From contig NZ_VFVL01000035.1 of NCBI RefSeq assembly GCF_006442815.1, positions 1-61,744 on the forward strand: DNA of 61,744 bases, read 5' to 3'. This DNA is from Mesorhizobium sp. B2-4-3 (GTDB lineage: Bacteria; Pseudomonadota; Alphaproteobacteria; Rhizobiales; Rhizobiaceae). A program made the position numbers and the translations under genes. The notes beneath the pieces are model-generated. The model searched no databases and had not been told where the DNA came from. It saw nothing but the letters and a program-made list of their open reading frames with translations. Positions 8,937 through 16,093 of this stretch are shown piece by piece (position 1 is the stretch's first letter; each line of letters starts with the position of its first letter).

Positions 8937-9731
8937 ATGGCCGCCGCCTACACGCAAAAGGAAATCGACGAGATCGCCGCCTGGCTGAAGGAGGGGCTTT
9001 CGGCCTCGCGCATCGCCGGCCGCTTCAGCGCGCTGCGCGGCAGCCCGGTCTCGCGCAACGCCATCATCGGCATCGTCCACCGCAACGCGGGCTTGAGCGC
9101 CATCGGCTTCGCCAACCCCAAGGGCGGCCGCGCCGGCGGCCGGCCAAGGAAGCATGCCGCGCGGCCGGATCGCCCCGGCCGGTGCGCCAGGGTGGCCGCC
9201 GGAGGCGTGACGCTCTCCGAGCCGGCCGCGCTCTCAAGGCATGCCGAGCTGCTAGAGGCCGCCGACGCCGCAACCGCCAATCTCCCCCCAAGTGGGGGAG
9301 ATGCCCGGCAGGGCAGAGGGGGGCGCTGTCCCGCCGACCTCTCAGCCTATGACCCCCGGGTGAATCCGGATGCCGTCACCGCCCGCGCGCCCAAGAAACG
9401 CAAAACCCGCAAACCCGCGCGCACCTTGCCGCCGGCCTGGCTCGCCCCCGGCGAGCGCGAGAAATCCGAAGCGCATCTCTACAAGCTCCCGGCCCCGCCG
9501 CCTCCGGTAAACCCTGGCCGCCAGCCGCATGTCGCGGCGATGCGTTTCCTCGATTGTCTGTTCGGCCGCTGCCGCGCGCCGCTCGACCTGGCGCTGCGCG
9601 AAACGCCGGAACACGATCCCGCCGGCGCGCGCCCGGGACCGGACATGCTCTGCTGCGGCTTGCCGACATCGGCCACGCGCTCCTACTGCGCCCATCACCA
9701 TGCAAGGTTTCACGGCCATCGCGGCGGGTGA
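8937..9731 (+). CDS. GcrA-like cell-cycle regulator homologue with an in-frame R1 insertion
   Basis: 264 residues. The N-terminal 50 residues match the GcrA DNA-binding pattern: KEIDEIAAWLKEGLSASRIA and SRNAIIGIVHRNAG. The C-terminus keeps the cysteine-rich GcrA region in outline (CRAPLDLAL, then DMLCCGLP and YCAHHHARFHG), although the usual CRWP is changed to CRAP. GcrA proteins work with sigma-70 and the CcrM methylation state. Phage-borne copies are common next to lysogeny genes. Residues of about 114-136 are encoded by an R1 repeat in frame, so this linker is mobile-repeat DNA that is translated. This is a paralogue, probably not the housekeeping gcrA. Confidence 0.78.
   Translation: MAAAYTQKEIDEIAAWLKEGLSASRIAGRFSALRGSPVSRNAIIGIVHRNAGLSAIGFANPKGGRAGGRPRKHAARPDRPGRCARVAAGGVTLSEPAALSRHAELLEAADAATANLPPSGGDARQGRGGRCPADLSAYDPRVNPDAVTARAPKKRKTRKPARTLPPAWLAPGEREKSEAHLYKLPAPPPPVNPGRQPHVAAMRFLDCLFGRCRAPLDLALRETPEHDPAGARPGPDMLCCGLPTSATRSYCAHHHARFHGHRGG
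9279..9345 (+). repeat. R1 copy inside the GcrA-like coding region
   Basis: Full R1 core with GCCC-GGCA-GGGC at 9303-9314 and the GCTGTCCCGCCGACCTCTCAG extension (given as seen). It is read in frame without a stop. Confidence 0.85.
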
Positions 9732-9774
9732 TGTGATTGGGGAAACAACGATGGGCGCTGCGTCGGAGCTGCTG

Positions 9775-9837
9775 ATCTCCCCCTTGCGGGGGAGATGTCC
9801 GGTAGGACAGAGGGGGGTGCTGTCCCGCCGGCCTTCC
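9775..9837 (+). repeat. R1 copy between the GcrA-like and DUF6456 genes
   Basis: Solo R1 with GTCC-GGTA-GGAC at 9797-9808: the loop has changed but the stem is intact. It carries the GCTGTCCCGCCGGCC extension. Confidence 0.85.
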
Positions 9838-9870
9838 AATTTCCATTCTCGTCAAGACAAGGACCGCACC

Positions 9871-10467
9871 ATGCCCCGCAAAGCCGTCAAGAAACCCCAG
9901 CCGCCGAAACTCCCCAAGGGCGAGGCCGAGCAGGTGCGCATCCGCCGCGAGATCGGCCACGACTTTGCGCTGAAGCCTGACGGCTTCGGCCGCCAGCGCC
10001 TAACCTCCGGTACGGCGGAAGCGCGCCGCGTCTACGAGGTGTCGAACGGCGGCTACACCTCCACCGGCGGCGTCGTGCGCCTGCGCAATGTCGACCCGCT
10101 GGTGGGCATCACCTCGCTCAGCCGCCAGCAGCGCGAGGCCGGCCAGCGCTTTCGCGACGATTTCGAGCGCAGCCAGCGCGAGGGCCTGCAGCCGCAATCC
10201 TGGAGCGAGCGCGTCGATAGCGGACGCCTGGGCGGTGGCGTTCCCGACCGGGTGCTCTCAGCCGGCCGGGCGCATGCCCACGCCGCGGCCGCGCTCGCCC
10301 ACTGGGAGGTGGCGGAGGTGGTGCGAAAAATCGGCCTCGAAGGCCAGTCGGTGAAGGCCATCGCCGAACGCAGCGGCGAAGGGCGCGACGTGGTGGTGAA
10401 GCTGCTGAAGGTGGGGTTGGATCTGTTGGCGGTGCATTATGGGATGATGGGTCGGAGGGCGGGGTAG
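9871..10467 (+). CDS. DUF6456 domain-containing protein
   Basis: 198 residues. The C-terminal 120 residues have the DUF6456 pattern: REAGQRFRDDFERSQ, an SWSERVDSG linker, then a helical end finishing LDLLAVHYGM. The last helix pair, with EGQSVKAIAERSG, looks like a divergent HTH. These proteins accompany GcrA-like and phage repressor genes in Rhizobiales. Function is unknown, but a regulatory role is plausible. The ATG at 9871 follows the R1 copy; the frame runs further upstream but only through repeat and gcrA-shadow sequence. Confidence 0.75.
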   Translation: MPRKAVKKPQPPKLPKGEAEQVRIRREIGHDFALKPDGFGRQRLTSGTAEARRVYEVSNGGYTSTGGVVRLRNVDPLVGITSLSRQQREAGQRFRDDFERSQREGLQPQSWSERVDSGRLGGGVPDRVLSAGRAHAHAAAALAHWEVAEVVRKIGLEGQSVKAIAERSGEGRDVVVKLLKVGLDLLAVHYGMMGRRAG

Positions 10468-10564
10468 TGGGCCTCAGCGGCATCTGAGAATATGACTCAG
10501 CAGGGAATGACAAATTAGCGCGGCTCGCCGTATGGTGGCGGTTAGGCACCGAGGATTCGATACG

Positions 10565-12127
10565 ATGACCCACAGCGCTCTACCGCTTCTTATTGACGAT
10601 ATATATTTTGGGGAGAGGGATGGCCTTCATGAATATATGAAGCAAGAAAGGCTTGAGGCAAATATTCTAGATAACTCTTTTGTTAATCCGCCAAAAGTTA
10701 AACTCCAGGAGCTTTATACGGGTGCTCGGTATATAATTGCCGGCCCTAAGGGGGCGGGAAAGACTACTTTACTGTGGCATCTAAAGCGAAGTGCTCCAAA
10801 TCATCAAAGTAAAGTTATTCTTTTCAAATCTCAGATCAGAAAAGAGGATCGTGATCGTCTTGATAAAATGATCGACATGGTCATTGTGGAGGATCAAAGG
10901 AAATTCAAGGTAGAGGCTGATTATAAAACTATTTGGGAATGGTATATACTTAAGAATGTAGTCAGATTGATGTCCCCAGAAAGCATTTTGTCGGGCCACG
11001 ATATTTACAAAGACATTGCAATAATACTTGAGGCTGATAAAAGAAAATTCAACACGTTATACGAAAAAATGTATTTAAACAGTGCGAAGGGTCAGGTAAA
11101 AATATCGTTTGACATCGGTATGTTGAAGACCGAGCTCGGTGCCGAGATTGAAGCCAGACGCGAGCAGGGTGATAAAATATCGCTGCTAGATCTGGTTAGA
11201 CTGGTTCAGGATGCTCTTCCATCAATTAAGTTAAAGGTAGATTATCCGGTACGCCTTTATTTTGATGAGCTGGAGTTCTTTATGAGTGAGGACGGTGACG
11301 GCGAACGGGATCGTCGTATGGTAAGGGATTTGCTTTTTGCGTCATACACGACAAACACAATTTGTACGGCGTGTGGCCTTGATGTTGTTGTGTACGCCAG
11401 CGTTCGTACAGAACTCTTAAACTCAATTGGCGGGTCAACGCAAGAAATAAACAAAATAGTAAATGCTTTCGGAGTTGTACTAAATTGGTATCATGAGGAT
11501 GTGGAGACTCACCCAGTCTTGACAATTTTCTCAAATAAAATACAGAACTCAGAAATAATGAAAGTTGGGAGATATTCAGAAGATGTCTGGAAAACCTACT
11601 TTCCGATGTCGGTCAGGGGTAAAGGGATAAAGCGATATTTGCTGGATATCGGCCTTCATCGACCGAGAGGGGTTCTTCTTGGGATAATATCAGCTGTTGG
11701 GACTGCTGGAGAAAGAGATCGATTCACTGAGAATGATTTTTTGGACACCGAGGAAACGTATGGCGCGTACATGTTAGAAGAGTTTGTTGACGAGATTGCC
11801 GCTACTTACGACGAGCCTGCTACTGAACTTATTATATCTTTGTTCAGGGGTAATCACTATGCCTTTACACGAGCCGATTTTGACGGCCGTTTGCGCAAGA
11901 CGTCGGCGACGAACAAGGCGGCCAAGGCAATACTAGAGCGCTCTGGTACCGATAATCTTCTAAAGTTGCTTTTCCGGATTGGAATGATCGGGAATCATTT
12001 CGATATTGAGGAAGCTGGGGTACCCAAAAATCGGCAAGTCTGGGCTGTACGAGGAGCCACAGAACCGCTTTTGGAGAAGCGTTTCGTTCTTCATCAATCC
12101 GTTCGCAAGGTCTTGGCTACTGTCTGA
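10565..12127 (+). CDS. AT-rich P-loop ATPase resembling the Sll1717/FunZ group, possible defence gene
   Basis: 520 residues. An N-terminal YFGERDG motif is followed by a Walker A of GPKGAGKTT (residues 60-68), preceded by the YTGARYIIAG strand. A Walker B-like RLYFDELEFF lies near residue 230. The C-terminal third has helical, winged-helix-like segments. The layout (short FG..E leader, FVNP, then a KG.GKT P-loop) matches standalone P-loop ATPases called Sll1717-family or FunZ. Base composition and codon use are far more AT-rich than all neighbours, a clear sign of transfer. It stands alone beside a phage-like region. Anti-phage action is inferred. ATG 10565 is chosen over the upstream frame. 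Confidence 0.75.
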   Translation: MTHSALPLLIDDIYFGERDGLHEYMKQERLEANILDNSFVNPPKVKLQELYTGARYIIAGPKGAGKTTLLWHLKRSAPNHQSKVILFKSQIRKEDRDRLDKMIDMVIVEDQRKFKVEADYKTIWEWYILKNVVRLMSPESILSGHDIYKDIAIILEADKRKFNTLYEKMYLNSAKGQVKISFDIGMLKTELGAEIEARREQGDKISLLDLVRLVQDALPSIKLKVDYPVRLYFDELEFFMSEDGDGERDRRMVRDLLFASYTTNTICTACGLDVVVYASVRTELLNSIGGSTQEINKIVNAFGVVLNWYHEDVETHPVLTIFSNKIQNSEIMKVGRYSEDVWKTYFPMSVRGKGIKRYLLDIGLHRPRGVLLGIISAVGTAGERDRFTENDFLDTEETYGAYMLEEFVDEIAATYDEPATELIISLFRGNHYAFTRADFDGRLRKTSATNKAAKAILERSGTDNLLKLLFRIGMIGNHFDIEEAGVPKNRQVWAVRGATEPLLEKRFVLHQSVRKVLATV

Positions 12128-12179
12128 CGGAGTTCTTTTTACGCCCGGCAATTCGGGCATCTGCCCCGAGTTTGCTGCC

Positions 12180-13430
12180 TTAGTCTCCCGGCTTCCCCTC
12201 CCACCCGAACACGCTCCGTCCGCCCAGCAGATGCGACTGGTCCATCTCGCCCGCCACGATCTCCTTCAAGCTCGGCCCCGTCACATAGCGTTCCATCCGG
12301 CGTGACTCGCCGTCCAGCCGCCTCAGCGCCTCCAACTCCTCGGTTCTTCCGAGCTTTGCCTTACCCACCGCCGATTTCAGCACGCCGATCGTCTCGTCAT
12401 AGACTTTCAGCGGCACGGGGAAGGGGTGGCGGTCCTTGCCGCCGTGGGCGAGCGAGAAGCGCGCCGGGTCGGAGAAGCGGAAGGGCGCGCCGTGCACAAC
12501 TTCCGAGACCATGGCCAGCGCCCGCACCGTGCGCGGGCCGACACCGGGGACGAGCAGCAGCTCGGGAAAATCCTTCGGGCCGCTTTCGATGGCCGAGGCG
12601 ATGTTGCCATGCAGGCGGCGCATGACGATGTCGCTCTCGCGCACGTCGTGATGCGCGGGCATGACGAGGTTGGGCAACAGCAGCTGCGCGGCGGGTTCCG
12701 GTTCGGGCTTCCTGTTTCCCGGGGGCTCCAGCGCGGCCAACTCGGTCAGGATCTTTTCCGGGCTCATGGTCTTGAGCAGCTCGATCTGGCTTCCACGCGC
12801 TTTCTCGGCGCGACGGTCGGTGAGGTTGACGATCTCGCCCTGGCGCTCGCCCTCGATCGCCGCGTGCGGCTGGTCGACGAAGCTCTCCAGCCCCTCCGAC
12901 AGCCAGTGGTAGCGGCGCGCCTGGCGGGCGTCGCCGTTCATGCCTTGCTGCACCACCACCCAGCGCCCGTCATCGGTGACGATGAAGCCGTGCAGATAGA
13001 GGTCGTAGCCGTCCTGCACGGCCGCACTGTCCACCTTGGCGACGAGGCGGCTGGCTGTCGCAAGCGCCTCGCCGTCAAGCCCGACGCGGTCGCCGATGGC
13101 CAGCAACTCGCCGGGCGTCTTGCGCGAATGCGCACCGCGCCCGCCGCAGACATGGATGCCGAGCTCGTTGCTGAGCGGGTTCAGGCCTCGCTTCAGCGCG
13201 CCGATGACCGAGGTGGTGATACCGGAAGAATGCCAGTCCATGCCCATCACGGCGCCGAAAGACTGGAACCAGAAGGGATGTGCCAGGCGCCGCAAAAGCT
13301 CGTCGCGGCCGTAATGGTGGATGATGGCTTCGCACAGCACCGCGCCGAGCTTGGTCATCCGATCGCCCAGCCATTTCGGGACCCGCCCGCCATGCAGTGG
13401 CAGGTCGGCGCTGCCGCTTCGCTGCGTCAA
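12180..13430 (-). CDS. DUF763 family protein
   Basis: 416 residues. Strong DUF763 hallmarks in order: RSGSADLPLHGGRVPKWL, HPFWFQSFGAVMGMDWHSSG, VQDGYDLYLHGF, VVVQQGMN and ARRYHWLS. The C-terminal part has a helix-hairpin-helix-like LLLVPGVGPRTVRALAMVSE stretch, which suggests DNA binding. DUF763 proteins are widespread and uncharacterised. A TTG at 13430 is taken as start because GGAG lies 7 nt upstream and the protein then begins TQRSGSADL; the longer frame to 13508 begins inside a partial R1 repeat. Apparently single-cistron, between the imported ATPase and the small secreted proteins. Confidence 0.85.
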   Translation of the reverse strand: MTQRSGSADLPLHGGRVPKWLGDRMTKLGAVLCEAIIHHYGRDELLRRLAHPFWFQSFGAVMGMDWHSSGITTSVIGALKRGLNPLSNELGIHVCGGRGAHSRKTPGELLAIGDRVGLDGEALATASRLVAKVDSAAVQDGYDLYLHGFIVTDDGRWVVVQQGMNGDARQARRYHWLSEGLESFVDQPHAAIEGERQGEIVNLTDRRAEKARGSQIELLKTMSPEKILTELAALEPPGNRKPEPEPAAQLLLPNLVMPAHHDVRESDIVMRRLHGNIASAIESGPKDFPELLLVPGVGPRTVRALAMVSEVVHGAPFRFSDPARFSLAHGGKDRHPFPVPLKVYDETIGVLKSAVGKAKLGRTEELEALRRLDGESRRMERYVTGPSLKEIVAGEMDQSHLLGGRSVFGWEGKPGD

Positions 13431-13498
13431 GGATTTTCTCCGTGGATGACGGAGAGTTAGATGGCATTTTGCCGGGAATTTGCAAGGCGCCGACGCGA

Positions 13499-13533
13499 TC
13501 TCCCCCACGAGGAGGGAGATCAGTCCGCCGGCC
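13499..13533. repeat. partial R1 repeat (first hairpin only)
   Basis: TCTCCCCCACGAGGAGGGAGAT matches the first R1 hairpin with one substitution. The second hairpin is missing. It lies upstream of the DUF763 gene. Confidence 0.55.
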
Positions 13534-13543
13534 GTATCACCCG

Positions 13544-13879
13544 CTAATACCTGTAATAGTACCCGTGGTGATGCCTGTGGTGCCGGTAATGATGCCTGTG
13601 ATGGTACCGGTGGGGATAGACGTAGTAGTGCCTATAGTACCGATGGTACCGGTAGTGCGGATAGCGGACCACGTAGCCGGGATAATCGTCGTAGTAGCGT
13701 GGGCCGTAATAGCGGCCGCCGTAATCGTAGAACGGGCCGCCATAGAACGGGCCGCCGTAGAACGGATAGCCGCCAAACGGCCCGATACCGAGACCGAAGA
13801 ATCCGTGCGCGTCTGCCGGCGCGACCGTGGCCACTGCCGAAGCGACGGCGATTGCCGAGGCAAGTAGAAGCTTTTTCAT
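13544..13879 (-). CDS. small secreted Tyr/His/Gly-rich protein, paralogue 1 of 3
   Basis: 111 residues. A clear Sec signal peptide (MKKLLLASAIAVASAVATV, cut after ADA) leads a mature part made almost entirely of Gly, Tyr, His, Arg and Pro, such as YPFYGGPFYGGPFYDYGG, ending in dense YRHH runs. An AGGAGG ribosome site stands 7-8 nt before the ATG. It resembles the signal peptide and 5' leader of the next two genes, so the three arose by tandem duplication. Function is unknown. Similar compositions occur in metal-binding or wall-associated envelope proteins. Confidence 0.75.
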   Translation of the reverse strand: MKKLLLASAIAVASAVATVAPADAHGFFGLGIGPFGGYPFYGGPFYGGPFYDYGGRYYGPRYYDDYPGYVVRYPHYRYHRYYRHYYVYPHRYHHRHHYRHHRHHHGYYYRY

Positions 13880-14003
13880 GGCAAACCTCCTCCTGAAGGT
13901 TCGCACTGACAACGCTTGACGAGCCGAAAAGCTGCCTAAGGCAGTGGGGCCAGCGCGAAAATCGGCGGGATTTGAAGCCGCGCCTGCTTCCCGGCGGATA
14001 CGG

Positions 14004-14357
14004 CTAGCTGCAGACGCGCGCCTCCCGCGTGAACCTGTGGTCATGGCTGCGGGTTCTCACGGTTTCGATCCGGCAATGGCGGCCGTGCTTTACGACACGA
14101 TAGCGGCTCGGCGGGGCAACATAGCCGCCTTCATAGTCGTTGCTGTAGGCCGGGCCGTAGCCGGGCCCATCATCCAGATAGGGGCCGCCCCAATAGGAGC
14201 CGTAGACCGGAGCGTAGTTGTAACTGTCGTAAAAATCGCCGAAAGGGCCGTAGCCGAAATAACTGCCGCCCAGGAATACGTTGCCGGCATCCGCCGATGT
14301 GACGACGGCCGCCGTCGAGGCCAGGGCGAACACCGAGGCAAACAGGAACTTTTTCAT
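14004..14357 (-). CDS. small secreted Tyr/Gly-rich protein, paralogue 2 of 3
   Basis: 117 residues. Signal peptide MKKFLFASVFALASTAAVV with cleavage after SADA, then a Gly/Tyr-rich region (YFGYGPFGDFYDSYNYAPVY) and a basic C-terminus, HGRHCRIETVRTRSHDHRF then TREARVC. That C-terminal pattern, with two cysteines and E-V/T-R, is shared with paralogue 3 and absent from paralogue 1. The leader before the start (AGGAGGTTGCC) matches that of paralogue 1. Unknown envelope function. Confidence 0.75.
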   Translation of the reverse strand: MKKFLFASVFALASTAAVVTSADAGNVFLGGSYFGYGPFGDFYDSYNYAPVYGSYWGGPYLDDGPGYGPAYSNDYEGGYVAPPSRYRVVKHGRHCRIETVRTRSHDHRFTREARVCS

Positions 14358-14531
14358 GGCAACCTCCTGAAGGTTCACCCATGACAACGTGCGGCATGCC
14401 GAAAAATTGCGCCGCGACGCACAATCAGCAACATTTGAAGGCTTCGTGAGCGCTCGAAGCGGTCCAGGCACACGTCGGCTAATAGCGCGGAGCGGGCGAA
14501 AGCCGTTCCGCGCTATCCAACCAGGGGTGAT

Positions 14532-14855
14532 TTAGTAACCGCCGTAGCCGTTGCCGCAGACGCGCACTTCTTCCACCACGCGGTGGTGGTGGCGCCAGTG
14601 GGTCACCAGTTCGGTGCGGCAATGATGGCGATGATAGCGGTGATGGTAGCGCACCACATAGCCGCCATTGTCGTAATCGTCATTGTAGACATGGCGATAA
14701 TAGCGGTGAGGGTAGTATCCGCCATAGTCGTCGTAATAGCCGTCATCATAGCCCGGCCCGATGCCGATACCCAGTTGCACGCTACCGGCGCTGGCCGGCG
14801 CGATCGCGAACGCCGAGGCGATGGCGATCATCGAAGCAAGCAGAAGCTTTTTCAT
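14532..14855 (-). CDS. small secreted Tyr/His/Asp-rich protein, paralogue 3 of 3
   Basis: 107 residues. Signal peptide MKKLLLASMIAIASAFAIA cut after ASA, then a DDGYYDDYGGYYPHRYYRH stretch and a C-terminal CRTELVTHWRHHHRVVEEVR segment ending in a second Cys. The spacing of the two cysteines parallels paralogue 2. It starts 254 bp from the divergent cupin gene. An aggag-type ribosome site (AAGGAGGCAGCG) precedes the ATG. Confidence 0.75.
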   Translation of the reverse strand: MKKLLLASMIAIASAFAIAPASAGSVQLGIGIGPGYDDGYYDDYGGYYPHRYYRHVYNDDYDNGGYVVRYHHRYHRHHCRTELVTHWRHHHRVVEEVRVCGNGYGGY

Positions 14856-15109
14856 CGCTGCCTCCTTGAGTTGCAGGACGCCCCTTCGAGAGATAAACGG
14901 TTTCGACGGGGCCGGTGTTCCGAGGAAAATGCGCGGCTCCATCTCCGGGACGAGCCCGCTCGCATATGCAGGAAAACGCTCGCTTCCCTCGCAAGGTGTA
15001 CGGACCAGGGGGAGAATGGCGCGTCGCGCGACGTCGCAGCATCGCTCGCGCACCCTTGGCGCCATCGGCTATGCCACACCTGACGTAAATCTCAACCGTA
15101 GGAGCTCCC

Positions 15110-15463
15110 ATGACCAAGCAGACCATTCTCAAATTCGGCGCCGTCGAGCATGCGGAAGGCGGCGATCTGCCGGGCTGGGTCGCGGTCGAAGGCTCGCCGA
15201 CCATGCAGACGGCCGTGCAGCACACCACCGAGGACGGCAAGGTGATGTCCGGCACCTGGCGCGCTTCGCCCGGCACCTACCACGCCACCTACACCGACTA
15301 TGAATTCGTCCACATGATCGCCGGCCGCATCATCATCACGCCCGACGGCGGCGAGCCGGTCGAGGTCGGCCCCGGCGATGCTTTCGTGGTCGAGGCCGAT
15401 TTCAAAGGGACGTGGAAGATCCTCGAGCCGGTGACCAAGCATTTCGTCGTCGTGGTGGGGTGA
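15110..15463 (+). CDS. cupin domain-containing protein (Cupin_3/DUF861)
   Basis: 117 residues, a single beta-barrel cupin. Typical pieces are GTWRASPGTYHATYTDYEF, then VHMIAGRIIITPDGG and VGPGDAFVVEADFKGTWKI. This subgroup often lacks the full metal-binding histidine set, and only parts of it are seen here. The GTW..TDYEF pattern matches proteins related to ureidoglycine aminohydrolase or ethanolamine-linked cupins, but the substrate cannot be named. Monocistronic; a GGAG site (GTAGGAGCTCCC) precedes the ATG. Confidence 0.85.
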   Translation: MTKQTILKFGAVEHAEGGDLPGWVAVEGSPTMQTAVQHTTEDGKVMSGTWRASPGTYHATYTDYEFVHMIAGRIIITPDGGEPVEVGPGDAFVVEADFKGTWKILEPVTKHFVVVVG

Positions 15464-15475
15464 GGGGGGAATTTT

Positions 15476-15978
15476 CGTCATTCTAGGGCGAAGCAAGGAG
15501 CGAAGCGACGCGCAGACCCTAGAATCCATGCCGTGACGTTGGCCGTAAAATGCAGCGGTGCAGAATAGTCGTCGATCGCAGCACCCGCTAGGATCGCCGC
15601 ATGACCGGCTTTGTTTACATGACTGCGAGCCAGAAAGGCGGCACGATTACATTGGTGTCACCAATGACCTTGGTCGGCGAATGCCCGAGCACAAGACCAG
15701 CCAGGGCCCCCAGCTTCACCAGCCGTTACGGTGTGCAGCGTCTGGTACGAGGAGTATTTCGACATCACCGACGCCATCCAGCGTGAGACGTCATTGAAGC
15801 GCTGGCCGCGCCCCAATGGAAAGTTGAATTGATCGAGAAGACCAATCCGCAATGGTTCGAGCTCTTTCGCGGAGTTGGCTGGTGAAACGTTCTGGACCGG
15901 GGTGGCTCTCAACCGTCACGGCATGGATTCTAGGGTCTGCGCGCGTCGCTTCGCTCCTTGCTCCGCCCTAGAATGACG
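15476..15978. mobile_element. R2 inverted-repeat unit carrying a decayed GIY-YIG gene
   Basis: R2 arms lie at 15476-15538 and 15914-15978 in inverted orientation and match over about 65 bp except for one substitution and a 2-bp gap. Each arm is itself a hairpin: ATTCTAGGG at 15480-15488 pairs with CCCTAGAAT at 15517-15525. Between the arms is one GIY-YIG nuclease pseudogene and nothing else. The layout resembles a small nuclease-carrying mobile unit; mobility is inferred. Confidence 0.6.
15601..15885 (+). pseudogene. GIY-YIG endonuclease remnant (frameshifted)
   Basis: Reading three frames in turn rebuilds a protein of about 95 residues: MTGFVYMTASQ, then YIGVTNDLGRRMPEHK, then SRYGVQRLV, then YEEYFDITDAIQRE, SLKRW and LIEKTNPQWFELF. 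This is the standard single-domain GIY-YIG family seen beside many rhizobial genes. At least two single-base indels are needed: one in the I-YIG segment near 15651, one near 15742. The copy is therefore dead. It sits exactly between inverted R2 repeats. Confidence 0.75.
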
Positions 15979-15998
15979 AAGCGTAGGTGGGCATCCCT

Positions 15999-16075
15999 TC
16001 CCCCTCTGGCCTGCCCGTCCTCCGCAGCAGCTGCGGAGGGTGGAGCGGCCATCTCCCCCTCAAGGGGGGAGATTA
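15999..16075 (-). repeat. R1 copy with a nested palindrome in its second hairpin loop
   Basis: The reverse-oriented R1 has its GGCC...GGCC second stem split by about 30 extra bases. The insert contains CCTCCGCAG at 16019-16027 and CTGCGGAGG at 16031-16039, a perfect 9-bp stem. Confidence 0.65.
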
Positions 16076-16093
16076 CGTGCTCCGCCGTCTCGC

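Noticed and set aside
9529..9870. N-terminal extension of the DUF6456 frame
   Set aside because: It reads through the GcrA-like gene in another frame and an R1 copy; ATG 9871 fits the family.
13544..14855. CRISPR-like appearance of the repeated GGC/TAT-rich stretch
   Set aside because: Repeats are codon-level runs within secreted-protein genes without regular spacers.
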